Part shown: piece by piece, positions 43,127 through 52,418 of the stretch
How the letters are laid out: the number at the start of each line of letters is the position of its first letter
Position numbering within the stretch: position 1 is the stretch's first letter
Source of the DNA: an uncultured Gemmatimonadota bacterium
GTDB taxonomy: Bacteria; Gemmatimonadota; Gemmatimonadetes; Gemmatimonadales; Gemmatimonadaceae
DNA: 64,000 nt
Reading direction: 5' to 3'
Assembly (NCBI GenBank): GCA_902826615.1
Contig: CADEFN010000006.1
Location: forward strand, 248,001 to 312,000
Notes under the pieces: generated by a model
Databases searched by the model: none
Told to the model about the DNA's origin: nothing
The model's input: the letters and a program-made list of their open reading frames with translations, nothing else
Translations under genes and position numbers: made by a program

Positions 43127-43972
43127 ATGTCGCCTCGTGCTCATCCTTCTGCGCCCCAGGATCCGCTCGAGCCCGTATGGCGCGCCTTGGGGGACGCCAC
43201 TCGGCGCGCCCTGCTCGACCGGCTGCGCGAGCGCCCACATACCACGGGCGAGCTGGCGGCGGCCTTTCCCCAGACCCGCTTCGCGGTCATGAAGCACCTC
43301 GACATTCTGGTCGGGGCGGGTCTGGTACTGGTGAGGCGCGAGGGGCGCGAACGATGGAATCATCTCAACCCAGTGCCGCTCCAGCATCTCTATGAGCGCT
43401 GGGTCAGGCCATACGAAGGGTTGTGGGCCGCGTCGATGGTTCGATTTCGCGAACGCATCGAGGCATCACCGCATTCACCCCTCACTCCGGACACTACACA
43501 AATGCAGCAACACGCCACGCCTCCAGCTGCCGGATTGCTCACCATCACACTGGAGATTCCGATCTCCGCCGGGCGGCAACGTGTGTGGGAGGCATTGACC
43601 CGCGAGGTCGCACAGTGGTGGCCACGCGACTTTCTCGTGGCGGCGGACCGCATGCAATTCCAGGCAACCCTTGGCGGGAGGTTGTATGAGGAAGGGGAGG
43701 CGGGTGATGGGGTCACCTGGTACACGGTGTACGCCATCGTCCCCAATGTGTCGCTCGATCTCGTCGGGCACTTGTCGCCAGCGTTCGGCGGCCCAGCGCA
43801 GTCTCTGCTGCGGCTTGTTTTGCGCGACGAGGGTGACCGCACCGTGCTCGAGTTGACGGATGGTGTGGTCGGGAAGGTCGGGTCGCAGTCGTCTGACACA
43901 ATTGCGGACGGCTGGCGCGCGATATTCGATGCTGGCTTGCGAGCCTTTGTCGAGGCGAATCTGCGCAACTGA
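43127..43972 (+). CDS. ArsR-type regulator fused to SRPBCC (AHSA1-like) domain
   Basis: A 281-residue fusion. Residues 10-100 are an ArsR winged helix (VWRALGDATRRALLDRL, then TTGELAAAFPQTRFAVMKHL, and LVLVRREGRERWNHLN). Residues about 125-280 are a START/SRPBCC ligand-binding domain of the AHSA1 type (TITLEIPISAGRQRVWEALT, GRLYEEGEAGDGVTWYTVYAI, and a C-terminal DGWRAIFDAGLRAFVEANL). Here a repressor and ligand pocket are one chain, while 47613-48947 encodes the same two modules as separate genes. An AT-rich promoter-like segment (TTACTATATAGA) ends 2 bp before the ATG. Confidence 0.85.
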   Translation: MSPRAHPSAPQDPLEPVWRALGDATRRALLDRLRERPHTTGELAAAFPQTRFAVMKHLDILVGAGLVLVRREGRERWNHLNPVPLQHLYERWVRPYEGLWAASMVRFRERIEASPHSPLTPDTTQMQQHATPPAAGLLTITLEIPISAGRQRVWEALTREVAQWWPRDFLVAADRMQFQATLGGRLYEEGEAGDGVTWYTVYAIVPNVSLDLVGHLSPAFGGPAQSLLRLVLRDEGDRTVLELTDGVVGKVGSQSSDTIADGWRAIFDAGLRAFVEANLRN

Positions 43973-44003
43973 GGCCGCTGACGGGCCCGCGAGCGGTAGT
44001 CGC

Positions 44004-44735
44004 CTAGCGCGCTCCCTGCCGGATCGCGCGCAACACGGCTGCTTGCCGTCGCCGACTGACGGGGATTACGGCACCAGTGCGCAGCACCAGTTCCCGCTGC
44101 TGGCTGCCCACCATTGGTCGCACCGACGCAATGCGCGAACGGGAGACGATCCACGACCGGTGCACGCGCAGAAATCCTGCCCCATCGAGTGTGGTCTCCA
44201 GGGTGTCGAGTGGCGTCCGGATGAGGTACCGGCGTGAGGCCACAATCAGCACGGCGTACACGCCGTCTGCCTCAATCGCGTCGATATCCTCGACCGGAAT
44301 CACGACGTCGCGATCGCCAACACGCGCAATGAGCGCTGGTGGGCCTGCCGGCAGTTCGGTGTGCTGACGCGCGGCCACAAGCCGTTCATGCACACGATCC
44401 ATCGCCTTCGCCAACCGGCTGGCAGAGACGGGTTTGGGCAGGTAGTCCACCGCATCCGTTTCGAAGGCGGTCACCGCGTACTCGTTGAAGGCGGTGACAA
44501 ACACGATGAAGGGGCAAGCGCGCGTCTCCTGTGCGCGGACAAGATCGAGCCCCGACATGCCTGGCATCTCGATATCGACAAAGGCCACATCGACGAGTGA
44601 GAGCAGTGGGGCCGCCTCGGCGGCGCTTGCAACCTCGTGCTGCACGTCGACATCAGCGCGCGTGTCGAGGAGCTGTCGCAGCGCCCGCCGCGAGAGTGGT
44701 TCATCGTCGACGATCAGGGCCCGCACCTGCGTCAT
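44004..44735 (-). CDS. LytTR response regulator
   Basis: A 243-residue response regulator with a receiver domain (MTQVRALIVDDEPLSRRALRQ; phospho-Asp in VAFVDIEMPGMSGLD; Lys in YLPKPVSASRL) and a LytTR DNA-binding domain (ADGVYAVLIVASRRYLI, FLRVHRSWIVSRSRI, VIPVSRRRQ). Its ATG region overlaps the stop of the sensor kinase at 44732, so the two are translationally coupled. Target promoters are unknown; LytTR proteins bind direct repeats. Confidence 0.92.
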   Translation of the reverse strand: MTQVRALIVDDEPLSRRALRQLLDTRADVDVQHEVASAAEAAPLLSLVDVAFVDIEMPGMSGLDLVRAQETRACPFIVFVTAFNEYAVTAFETDAVDYLPKPVSASRLAKAMDRVHERLVAARQHTELPAGPPALIARVGDRDVVIPVEDIDAIEADGVYAVLIVASRRYLIRTPLDTLETTLDGAGFLRVHRSWIVSRSRIASVRPMVGSQQRELVLRTGAVIPVSRRRQAAVLRAIRQGAR

Positions 44736-45835
44736 GCCGCCACGCGCTCCCGATGCAGCGGCAACCGCAGGGCAACACGTGTCCCCATGCCACCAGGGCG
44801 CGGCAGCAAACGCAGGCTTGCGCCGTCGCCGTACACCTGACGGAGTCTCGCCCGGGTGTTCGCGAGCCCAAGGCCGCCAGCGCTCCGCACCTCCCAGTCC
44901 GGAGCAAGGCCCGCGCCGTCGTCGTCGATCACAATCTCCACTTCGTCTCCGATGATGCGGGCACGGACAAGCACTGTGCCTTGCCCGGCGTGGGGTCGGA
45001 TGCCATGTCGCACCGCGTTCTCGACCAAGGGTTGCAGCAAGAGCCCCGGGACGCGCACCGCGGCGAGCGCCGGCGGCACATCAATCGCGATCTGCAGCGT
45101 GTCACCCAGGCGCATGCGCTCCAGCTCGAGATACCTGGTCGCGAAGGCGACATCGTCGGCCAGTGTCACCTCCTGGACCGTGCTCGAGTGGAGGGCATCG
45201 CGGAGCAGCTCGCTCAGTGTGATCACGGCGTCCGCCGCGCGCTGGTTGTGTCCGTCGCGAATGAGCGCCACGACCGCATTGAGTGCGTTAAAGAGGAAGT
45301 GCGGCTGGATCTGCGCCCGCAGCGACATCAGCTTCGCATCGGCGAGGGCGGCCGAGAGCTCGAGCGATTCCCGCTCGCGAGCGGCCACCTGGGCTCGGCG
45401 GATCTGGAGCAGCCGAAGCGCAACCACCGCCGAATACACAATGATGCCCGCCGGCATCAGGAGGAAGAGCCACCAGGCAAAGAGGTCGCCAAAACGGTCC
45501 TGCGATTCAAACAGGGCAAGACTGGCGGCGGCGGTGCTCGCGGCCTGCACGATGCAGGTAGTCAGGTACGCCGCCAGGTGGACGAGGACATTGCGCGCCC
45601 GGAGCGGTCGTTCAACGGGGAAACGCTCCGCGAGCCAGGCGACCGGGAGCGTGAGCAGGGCCCAGATCTCCCAGGTGGCCGCTGCTGCCAGTACGGCGCG
45701 CCATAGGGCCGGAGGATTGTCCCCTCGCAGCGAGAGGACGCTGAGCGGGAGAGCAAGCACCACGGGCACACTCCAGGCGAGAAGGATCGTGCGGAGGCGC
45801 CAGCGTGGAGGCATTGGGGAGGCAACGGAGTTCAC
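44732..45835 (-). CDS. LytS-type sensor histidine kinase
   Basis: A 367-residue sensor with four N-terminal hydrophobic helices (about residues 15-35, 45-65, 80-110 and 120-145) and little periplasmic sequence, so it may sense membrane state. The kinase part has the canonical QIQPHFLFNALNAVVAL phospho-His motif, N box PLVENAVRHGIRPH, DDDGAGL and a glycine-rich SAGGLGLANTRARLRQVYG. The start is a GTG at 45835; an ATG (MPPRWRL) at 45814 would also work. Together with the LytTR regulator it forms the second LytS/LytT pair in the window. Confidence 0.9.
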   Translation of the reverse strand: MNSVASPMPPRWRLRTILLAWSVPVVLALPLSVLSLRGDNPPALWRAVLAAAATWEIWALLTLPVAWLAERFPVERPLRARNVLVHLAAYLTTCIVQAASTAAASLALFESQDRFGDLFAWWLFLLMPAGIIVYSAVVALRLLQIRRAQVAARERESLELSAALADAKLMSLRAQIQPHFLFNALNAVVALIRDGHNQRAADAVITLSELLRDALHSSTVQEVTLADDVAFATRYLELERMRLGDTLQIAIDVPPALAAVRVPGLLLQPLVENAVRHGIRPHAGQGTVLVRARIIGDEVEIVIDDDGAGLAPDWEVRSAGGLGLANTRARLRQVYGDGASLRLLPRPGGMGTRVALRLPLHRERVAA

Positions 45836-46003
45836 CCTTGCACCTACGGGACTCGAGGGTCAGACGATTCACGCAATCTCGCGGGTTCATGGGGCCTGAG
45901 GTATGCCGCTCACAACACCCGGACCACCGCCGGGAACATGGGTGAATCTGCGGGGCGGTGTGCTCGTATCGTGCGCACACCCCTCATTCCCGGGAGTTGT
46001 TCG

Positions 46004-47668
46004 ATGTTGTTAGTCTGTTTGCGTCGCGCGCTGGCGGTCTGCGCCACTCTCCTGCCGATCGTCGCGCAGGCCGCCGAGTGCGATCCGAAGGTCAAATCGC
46101 CCCCAGGACACCAGGGGGCAGGGTGGACGGTGTGGGGCGGGGATCTGCAGAACAGCCGGTACCGCGCGTCGCGTGTTGCCGCGCGGCCGCCGGTTCCGCG
46201 TCTGCTGTGGGCGTTTTCGCTGGGTGAGAGTGTGAACGCCCGGTCACAGCCCGCTGTGGCCGGTGGCCGAGTGTTTGTGGGGAGTGAGCAGGGGCGGGTG
46301 TGGGCCATCGATGCGGCGACCGGGTGCAGCTGGTGGATGGCGCGCACCGATCTGCCGGTGCGATCCGCGATTGTCGTGGACACCGCAGCCAATGGCGACG
46401 CGGCGACGTTGTACTTTGGCGACCTGGCGGGCGCCGTGTACGCACTGGACGCCACCACCGGGGCGCGGAAGTGGAAGACAAAGGTTGATCCTCACTTTGC
46501 GGCGATCGTCACCGGCGCGCCGCAGGTGTATCGCGGCGTGCTGTACGTGCCCGTGTCGTCGTACGAGTCGGCGCTCCCGGCCCAGCCGACGTATTCGTGC
46601 TGCACATTTCGTGGCAGCGTGGTGGCGCTCGACGCCGCGACTGGGCGTGTGATCTGGCAGACGCACACGATTGCGGACAGTGCACGCCCAGCAGGCAATT
46701 CGATTGGTGGAACGGGGCACAAAGGTCCATCGGGAGCGGCGGTATGGTCAACGCCCACCATCGATGAGCGGCTGGGACGGCTCTACGTCGGCACCGGAAA
46801 CAACTACTCCGACCCTCCGACGAGCACCAGCGACGCGATTCATGCGCTCGAGCTGGCCACGGGCCGGATTGTCTGGGCCCGACAATACGCACCGCGCGAT
46901 GCCTACAACGTGAGCTGTGACATTCCGGGAAAGGCAAACTGTCCAAAGTCAGATGGTCCGGATGCGGACTTTGGTCAGCCTCCCATGCTGGTGACGCTGC
47001 GCACCGGTAGGCGCGCCCTCGTCGTGGGCCAGAAGTCGGGCGAGGTGCACGCCCTCGATCCGGATGCGGAAGGCGCGCCGCTCTGGACCACGAGGGTGGG
47101 ACCCGGTGGACGGCTGGGTGGAGTCCATTGGGGTTCGGCGACCGATGGGCAGCTGGCCTATGTTGCGTTAGGTGGACAGGGGATCCGCGCCCTGCCCGAC
47201 TCCACACTCAAGGAAGGCTTTCGCCTTGAGCCCGACCCGAAACAGGGCGGGGGACTCTTCGCGCTCGACGTTGCCACCGGGCGCATCGTGTGGCGCGCCA
47301 AGCCTTTCCCGTGCGGCGAGCGCCCGCGCTGCAGCCCGGCGCAGTCGGCGCCGGTGACCGCGATGCCCGGGCTCGTTCTGTCGGGCGCGCTGGACGGACA
47401 CCTGCGAGCCTACGCGTCGAAAACAGGGGTCGTGCTCTGGGATGTCGACACCGCACGGGAGTACACGGCGGTAAACGGCCTGCCGGCCCGCGGCGGATCG
47501 ATCGACGCCGCGGGCGCGGTGGTGAGTGGTGGGCTGTTGTTGGCGACCTCCGGCTACTCGCTGTACGGCGGGATGCCGGGGAATGTGCTGCTGGCCTTCG
47601 ACCTGAACCCGTCTACGCGGCGAGCACTTCCCGCTCGAGCCGCGCGTAACTCGTCTCCATCCCGGTAG
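46004..47668 (+). CDS. Secreted PQQ-type beta-propeller protein, dehydrogenase-like
   Basis: A 554-residue exported protein starting at the ATG of MLLVCLRRALAV; the signal peptide ends at VAQAAEC. The body is a quinoprotein propeller with repeated docking motifs (VYALDATTGARKWKT, VVALDAATGRVIWQT, IHALELATGRIVWA, LFALDVATGRIVWRA). A CC pair (YSCCTFRGSV) recalls the vicinal Cys pair of quinoprotein alcohol dehydrogenases, and the layout resembles polyvinyl-alcohol dehydrogenase-like proteins. No heme c motif is present. Whether it binds PQQ and oxidises an alcohol, or is a BamB-like scaffold, cannot be decided here. Its 3' end overlaps the convergent SRPBCC gene by 56 bp. Confidence 0.83.
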   Translation: MLLVCLRRALAVCATLLPIVAQAAECDPKVKSPPGHQGAGWTVWGGDLQNSRYRASRVAARPPVPRLLWAFSLGESVNARSQPAVAGGRVFVGSEQGRVWAIDAATGCSWWMARTDLPVRSAIVVDTAANGDAATLYFGDLAGAVYALDATTGARKWKTKVDPHFAAIVTGAPQVYRGVLYVPVSSYESALPAQPTYSCCTFRGSVVALDAATGRVIWQTHTIADSARPAGNSIGGTGHKGPSGAAVWSTPTIDERLGRLYVGTGNNYSDPPTSTSDAIHALELATGRIVWARQYAPRDAYNVSCDIPGKANCPKSDGPDADFGQPPMLVTLRTGRRALVVGQKSGEVHALDPDAEGAPLWTTRVGPGGRLGGVHWGSATDGQLAYVALGGQGIRALPDSTLKEGFRLEPDPKQGGGLFALDVATGRIVWRAKPFPCGERPRCSPAQSAPVTAMPGLVLSGALDGHLRAYASKTGVVLWDVDTAREYTAVNGLPARGGSIDAAGAVVSGGLLLATSGYSLYGGMPGNVLLAFDLNPSTRRALPARAARNSSPSR

Positions 47669-48587
47669 TCATGCCGGTGCCCAGGATCATGTCGCGCATC
47701 TCCTTGTTGGGGTAGGTGATGAGGGCACTGAGCAGTGTGCCACCCTGCAGCGGCACCAGGGTGAGTTCATTGTGCGTCGACGGCCCTGGCATCCCGATCA
47801 TTGCCTCGGTCGTCACCGCGCGGTACGGGGCAGCAATCTCCAGCAGTTCACCCTCGAAGCCGAAGCGCTGTGTGCCGTCATCCTTCTCCCACTCGTATCG
47901 GTACCGCTCCCCGACCTGCGTTGCCACCACACACACGGGCATGGTCCAGCCATCGGGTCCCAACATCCAGCGCTTCATGAGCTCCGGGTCATTATGTGCA
48001 CGCCAGACCTGTTCCACACTGCCGCGAATAACACGGCTGATGCGCACCTGCGTGTCGCTGAGCAGCTGTGTGTCGGTGCCTCGGCTGGCGGCAAACGATG
48101 CGAGGTCGGCGAGCACTGCGTCGATCTGACCCATGGCCGACTTCAGCCCTTCCATCATCCCCATCTTCACCAGCTCTTCCATGGCGTTCAGAGATGGGAA
48201 GGTGGTGACACTGGTGAAACGTGACCCCGTTGGCGTGGACTCGAAGCGGAAGACCATTCGCATGCTAGGCATCGCCGTGTCAGGTGCGCCTGAGGCGTCG
48301 AGAAAGCCATCCTCCACTTCGAAGCCCTTGAGGGGTTCGACCGCAAGGAAGCGCCACCAGCCGCCCGCCGTGGTCCCATCGGGGCCGGTCATGTGATAAC
48401 GCGATTCGCCGCCCACTGCCATGTCGTGACGCGTGAAGGTGGCCGGCCATTGTTCGGGGCCCCAGAAACGCTCCAGCTGCCTGGGGTCGGAGTAGGCGTC
48501 CCACAGCCGTTCGACGGACACGGAATAGTCGGCAACAATGGTGAGAGTGAGGTCCTGCGCGTTGGAGATGATCTCGGTGATGGGCAT
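47613..48587 (-). CDS. Tandem SRPBCC (AHSA1-like) protein
   Basis: A 324-residue protein made of two START/SRPBCC domains of the AHSA1 type. The first (residues 10-165) has VSVERLWDAYSDPRQLERFW and FRFESTPTGSRFTSVTTF; the second (170-320) has RGSVEQVWRAHNDPELMKRW and TEAMIGMPGPSTHNELTL. Both contain the large helix that closes the pocket. Each would bind a hydrophobic ligand or a partner protein. It lies 3 bp downstream of an ArsR gene, so the pair forms an operon under that repressor. Confidence 0.87.
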   Translation of the reverse strand: MPITEIISNAQDLTLTIVADYSVSVERLWDAYSDPRQLERFWGPEQWPATFTRHDMAVGGESRYHMTGPDGTTAGGWWRFLAVEPLKGFEVEDGFLDASGAPDTAMPSMRMVFRFESTPTGSRFTSVTTFPSLNAMEELVKMGMMEGLKSAMGQIDAVLADLASFAASRGTDTQLLSDTQVRISRVIRGSVEQVWRAHNDPELMKRWMLGPDGWTMPVCVVATQVGERYRYEWEKDDGTQRFGFEGELLEIAAPYRAVTTEAMIGMPGPSTHNELTLVPLQGGTLLSALITYPNKEMRDMILGTGMTTGMETSYARLEREVLAA

Positions 48588-48590
48588 GGG

Positions 48591-48947
48591 CTATTTCCGG
48601 GGAGGGCGTGGTTCGGCGAGTAGTGCGTCGAGCTGCCGGATGCGGGAGAACCAGAGTTGTTCGAGTTGCATGAGGAGGCCGCGGGCCTTGGCGAGTTGTG
48701 CGGGGTTGCCGTGCACGATGCGCTCGCGTCCCTGTGCGTGTTTAGTCACGAGCCCCGCCTCCTCCAGCATCGCCACGTGTTTCTGCACCGCGGCAAAGGA
48801 CATGTCGTAGCGCTTGGCGAGGGCTGACACCGAGGCCGGCTCTCCAGCGAGAAGCCGCGCGATGATGTCGCGCCGCGTCGTATCGGCGAGCGCCCGGAAG
48901 AGGCGGTCGAGTTCGGTGTTGGAGAGCGAACCACGGGCGAAAACCAT
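48591..48947 (-). CDS. ArsR family transcriptional repressor
   Basis: A 118-residue winged-helix regulator (LDRLFRALADTTRRDIIARL, then SVSALAKRYDMSFAAVQKHV and LVTKHAQGRERIVHGN). There are no paired metal-binding cysteines, so this is the non-metal ArsR type that accompanies SRPBCC proteins. The ATG at 48947 was chosen because an earlier TTG start (48995) lies within the 26-bp palindromic operator. The tandem SRPBCC gene follows 3 bp downstream. Confidence 0.88.
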   Translation of the reverse strand: MVFARGSLSNTELDRLFRALADTTRRDIIARLLAGEPASVSALAKRYDMSFAAVQKHVAMLEEAGLVTKHAQGRERIVHGNPAQLAKARGLLMQLEQLWFSRIRQLDALLAEPRPPRK

Positions 48948-48986
48948 GGACAGGGCTGGGCGAAGCGGAGCAGGAGTCTGGGGCAC

Positions 48987-49012
48987 AACGTACAACCATC
49001 TGGTTGTACGTT
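48987..49012. promoter_or_regulatory. 26-bp inverted repeat, probable ArsR operator
   Basis: AACGTACAACCA (48987-48998) and TGGTTGTACGTT (49001-49012) are perfect 12-bp arms separated by TC. It lies 39 bp upstream of the ArsR start and between divergent genes. Size and symmetry are typical of a winged-helix dimer operator. Confidence 0.8.
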
Positions 49013-49165
49013 ACTCCGGGGTCACCGCTCGCGCAAGGGGAGGGTACCACCTCGCGGTGCACAACAAAGGCGGCGCACGCTCCGGCGGGGTCCCCTGCAA
49101 CGACAGGTGTCCGCGTCGGTTACGTCGCGCGCACTCTGGCGCGGCGACGCAACCCGGCATATCCT

Positions 49166-49186
49166 CTATATCGACGATCGATATAG
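49166..49186. promoter_or_regulatory. Inverted repeat upstream of the second PadR gene, probable operator
   Basis: CTATATCG (49166-49173) and CGATATAG (49179-49186) form a perfect 8-bp dyad with spacer ACGAT, 10 bp before the PadR start. The TATATCGA core is AT-rich in a GC-rich setting and probably overlaps the promoter. Confidence 0.75.
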
Positions 49187-49196
49187 GCAATGACCC

Positions 49197-49553
49197 ATGT
49201 CCATTCGCACGACGACACCGAGTGACGCCTTTCTTCCGCTCCCGGTAGCGGAATTCCATATCCTCGTGACACTCGCGGCCGGAGCGCGGCACGGATACGC
49301 GCTCATGACCGAGGTGGAGCAGCGTACGAACGGCGCGGTGCGCCTGGGTCCGGGCACACTCTACACTGCACTGCGCCGCATGCTCGATCGAGGGCTGATC
49401 GCCGAAGATGCGGCGGAATCGCTTGAGCGCCGCCAGGCCTACCAGATCACGGCACTTGGCCGGGACGTGGTGGTCGCCGAGGTGGAGCGAATGACAGCCT
49501 GTGTGGCCATGGCGCGCTCGACACCGCTGGCCCCGCGGCTCGCCACGACATGA
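49197..49553 (+). CDS. PadR family transcriptional repressor
   Basis: A 118-residue winged-helix regulator (EFHILVTLAAGARHGYALMTEV, then VRLGPGTLYTALRRMLDRGLI and RRQAYQITALGRDVV). Its stop overlaps the start of the permease gene as ATGA. Together with the dyad 10 bp upstream this is a self-contained repressor-permease operon, the second in the window, transcribed in the opposite direction to the first. Confidence 0.92.
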   Translation: MSIRTTTPSDAFLPLPVAEFHILVTLAAGARHGYALMTEVEQRTNGAVRLGPGTLYTALRRMLDRGLIAEDAAESLERRQAYQITALGRDVVVAEVERMTACVAMARSTPLAPRLATT

Positions 49554-52255
49554 TCGCGCCCCGTCGTCGCGGGTGGCCACGGCAGTTCGCGCGGCTCATG
49601 CTCTGGTGTTACCCGCGACAATTTCGCGAGCGTTTTGGCGTCGATTTCACTTGCGCCATGGATGCCGTGGCGGGTGAGCCGCGTCATGCCGGCACACGCG
49701 GCGCGCTGCGGATGCTTTGGCTCGTTCTGGGTGACGTGGCGCGTACCGCTCCCGGGGAATGGCTCTACGCGTGTCAGTCGCCGCCACCTCTGATCGACCG
49801 ACCCCTTACCTCACGTGATCGCATGGACTCCCTCGTGCAGGACATCCGTTACGCGGTGCGAAGCTTCAGGCGTTCGCCGCTCTTTGTCGCCGTGGTCGCT
49901 GGATCACTGGCCCTTGGCATCGGCGCCAACGCGCTCGTGTTCAGTGTGCTCGATGGCATCATCCTCAGGCCCTTCGCCTTTCGGGACCCCGATCGTCTCG
50001 TGGCGGTCGGAGCCTCGTTCCCCAAGGTGTCGCCCGAGCGGCAGTACCTCGAGACACTGTCGTCACACGAGTTTACGGACATCAAAGCGGGCACTCCCTC
50101 GCTGGAGCACGTGGTGGCATTCGACCTCGGCAATCGCGCGATCTCTGGTGGCGATGTGCCCGAACGGGTATTCACCGCCTTTGTCTGGGGCGACCCGCTG
50201 CAAACACTTGGATTGACTCCCGCCCTCGGCCGCAGCTTTCGCGACGACGAAACCACGACACCGGGCGCCCGTGTGGCCGTGATCAGTCACCGGTTGTGGC
50301 AGTCGCGATTTGGTGGGGACTCGTCGGTGGTGGGGCGCGCGGTGCGCGTTAACGGCGAACCGCACACCGTCATTGGAGTATTGCCGGCGGCGGCCCTGCT
50401 GCTCGGCACCGATCTGTGGACACCGATGGGGGTTGACCCGCAGGTGATTCCACGCCGGGCGCGTCAATTCGCCGTGCTTGGCCGGATCCGGGAGGGCGGG
50501 TCGCTGTCGCAGGTGAACGCCGAGCTGCGTCGTGTGGCCGAACAGACGACAACCGCGTGGCTGCCCGAGCACGATGTCTACGAGCGATGGAGCCTGGAGG
50601 CCGCGCCATGGCATGTGGCCCTTACCAGCGAAGACGGTGTACGTTCGGCGGGCTTTCTGCTGCAGGGGGCGGTCTTTCTCATCCTGATTATCGCGTGGGT
50701 GAATGTCGCGGGACTTCTGGTGGCGCGTGCGAACGTGCGCCAGGGGGAACTCGTGACGCGACGCGCCCTTGGGGCGGGGTCGGGCCGAATCACCCGCCAG
50801 CTTGTGACCGAGGGCGTCCTGCTTTCGCTGATTGGCGCAGTCGTCGGACTGGCGGCCTGTCTGGCGCTGGCAACTCCGATCAACAGCGCCCTCCCTGATC
50901 AGATTCGCGGGCTCGGTATTGCTGTGCGCGTCAACGGGCGTGTGCTGCTGGTCACCCTCGGCGCATCTGTCCTCGTTGGGACAGCCTTCGCCGCGGTGCC
51001 CTCGGGTCAGTTCCTTCGCCGCGGCAAGGAGTCACTACTTGGTCAGCTCTCCGCTCGTACCACCACGAATCGCGGGAGCCAGAAATTGCGGGCCCTTTTC
51101 CAGGGAACGCAGGTCGCGCTTTCTGTGGTGCTGCTGGCCGCGGCAGGGCTCCTGGTGCAGTCGATGACGGCCCTCTCTCGCGTCGACGTCGGCTTCGAGC
51201 CGAGGCAAGTACTTACCATGCGTGTGACTGTGCCACGCGAGAAGTTCGCTGACTCATCCATCGTTCCCTTCATCGAGCGGCTTCAGGAGCGCGTGCTGAC
51301 GATTCCCGGCGTGAGGGCGGTGGGGGCAACCACGCAGTACGGACTCCCCAACTTCCAGTCAGCCCCGATCTCACTACCGGGCGAGCCCGTGGGGCGCGAC
51401 GCATCGCGCCGGGTCGATGTAACCAACGTGACGACCTCGCTGCTGCCCACACTCGGCTACCGTTTGCAAATGGGCCGGTTGTTCGGGGAGACGGACACCG
51501 AGCGTGCGCCGGCGGTAGCCGTGCTCAACGCCACGGCGGCGCGAAAGTGGCTTGGGGGGATCAACGTGCTTGGCCGCCGACTGGTCATTGGCGATTCCGC
51601 GCGTTCGGCCGAGGTGGAAGTGGTCGGTGTGGTGGCCGACGCGAGAAACCGCGGACTCGATGCGCCGGTCGAGCCCGAGGTATTCATTCCCGCGCGACAG
51701 TCGCGTGTCGGCTGGAACAATCAGTACTTTCTACTGGTGCGGGGCGAAGGCGATGTGATGGCGTTGTTGCCCTCAGTACGGGCGGCGATTCGCGACGTGG
51801 ATGCCGACCAGCCCGTGTACGCCATCAACACGGTGGAACGCCAACTCGGAGCTGCCATGATCCAGCGCACGGCGACGATGGTGTTTCTCGTGGCCTTCTC
51901 CGGCATCGCCCTGCTTCTGGCATCGGCCGGGGTGTACGGGATGGTTTCCTATGCGGTGAGCCAGCGTACGCGCGAGATCGGGATTCGCATGGCCCTCGGC
52001 GCCGACGCGAGCCGCGTGCGGCGACTGATTCTCATGCAGACGCTGCAGGTGGTTGGAGGTGGCGCGGTAGTCGGAGTGATCGCCGCGGTGGCGGGCTCCG
52101 GTGCTCTTGGTGCAGTGGTGTATGGAGTAAGTCCGACCGACCCGCTCACTCTGGCCGCGGCCGTGGGTGTGCTGAGTATGGTCTGTCTTGGTGCGGCGCT
52201 GCCGGCCATTCGTCAGGCGACGCGCGTGCCTCCGGTGGCTGTATTGCGTGATTGA
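49550..52255 (+). CDS. FtsX/MacB-type ABC transporter permease (ADOP family)
   Basis: A 901-residue permease. It begins with a cytoplasmic prefix (LMLWCYPRQFRERFG) of a different type from the permease at 18727-21444, then has the standard layout: an FtsX block (FVAVVAGSLALGIGANALVFS start), a periplasmic MacB domain, three helices with ELVTRRALGAGSGRI, a second periplasmic domain and a final set of helices with TREIGIRMALGADASRV. It ends PPVAVLRD, as these proteins usually do. No ATPase gene is adjacent, so it must borrow one or work without. It is translationally coupled to PadR. Confidence 0.92.
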   Translation: MIAPRRRGWPRQFARLMLWCYPRQFRERFGVDFTCAMDAVAGEPRHAGTRGALRMLWLVLGDVARTAPGEWLYACQSPPPLIDRPLTSRDRMDSLVQDIRYAVRSFRRSPLFVAVVAGSLALGIGANALVFSVLDGIILRPFAFRDPDRLVAVGASFPKVSPERQYLETLSSHEFTDIKAGTPSLEHVVAFDLGNRAISGGDVPERVFTAFVWGDPLQTLGLTPALGRSFRDDETTTPGARVAVISHRLWQSRFGGDSSVVGRAVRVNGEPHTVIGVLPAAALLLGTDLWTPMGVDPQVIPRRARQFAVLGRIREGGSLSQVNAELRRVAEQTTTAWLPEHDVYERWSLEAAPWHVALTSEDGVRSAGFLLQGAVFLILIIAWVNVAGLLVARANVRQGELVTRRALGAGSGRITRQLVTEGVLLSLIGAVVGLAACLALATPINSALPDQIRGLGIAVRVNGRVLLVTLGASVLVGTAFAAVPSGQFLRRGKESLLGQLSARTTTNRGSQKLRALFQGTQVALSVVLLAAAGLLVQSMTALSRVDVGFEPRQVLTMRVTVPREKFADSSIVPFIERLQERVLTIPGVRAVGATTQYGLPNFQSAPISLPGEPVGRDASRRVDVTNVTTSLLPTLGYRLQMGRLFGETDTERAPAVAVLNATAARKWLGGINVLGRRLVIGDSARSAEVEVVGVVADARNRGLDAPVEPEVFIPARQSRVGWNNQYFLLVRGEGDVMALLPSVRAAIRDVDADQPVYAINTVERQLGAAMIQRTATMVFLVAFSGIALLLASAGVYGMVSYAVSQRTREIGIRMALGADASRVRRLILMQTLQVVGGGAVVGVIAAVAGSGALGAVVYGVSPTDPLTLAAAVGVLSMVCLGAALPAIRQATRVPPVAVLRD

Positions 52256-52418
52256 CGGGGCGCGTCTCGAGTGAATCGTGGGACCGCGGGATGGTTCGTC
52301 CCGGAATTCGGCCGTCCCGCGACGTCTTTCACGCGCCGTGTCACGGCCACAGGCTCCTCCGTACTTGTTGGGTCGACCTTGGTCGGCGTGATCACCATCC
52401 TTTCAGGAGCGGCCTCAT

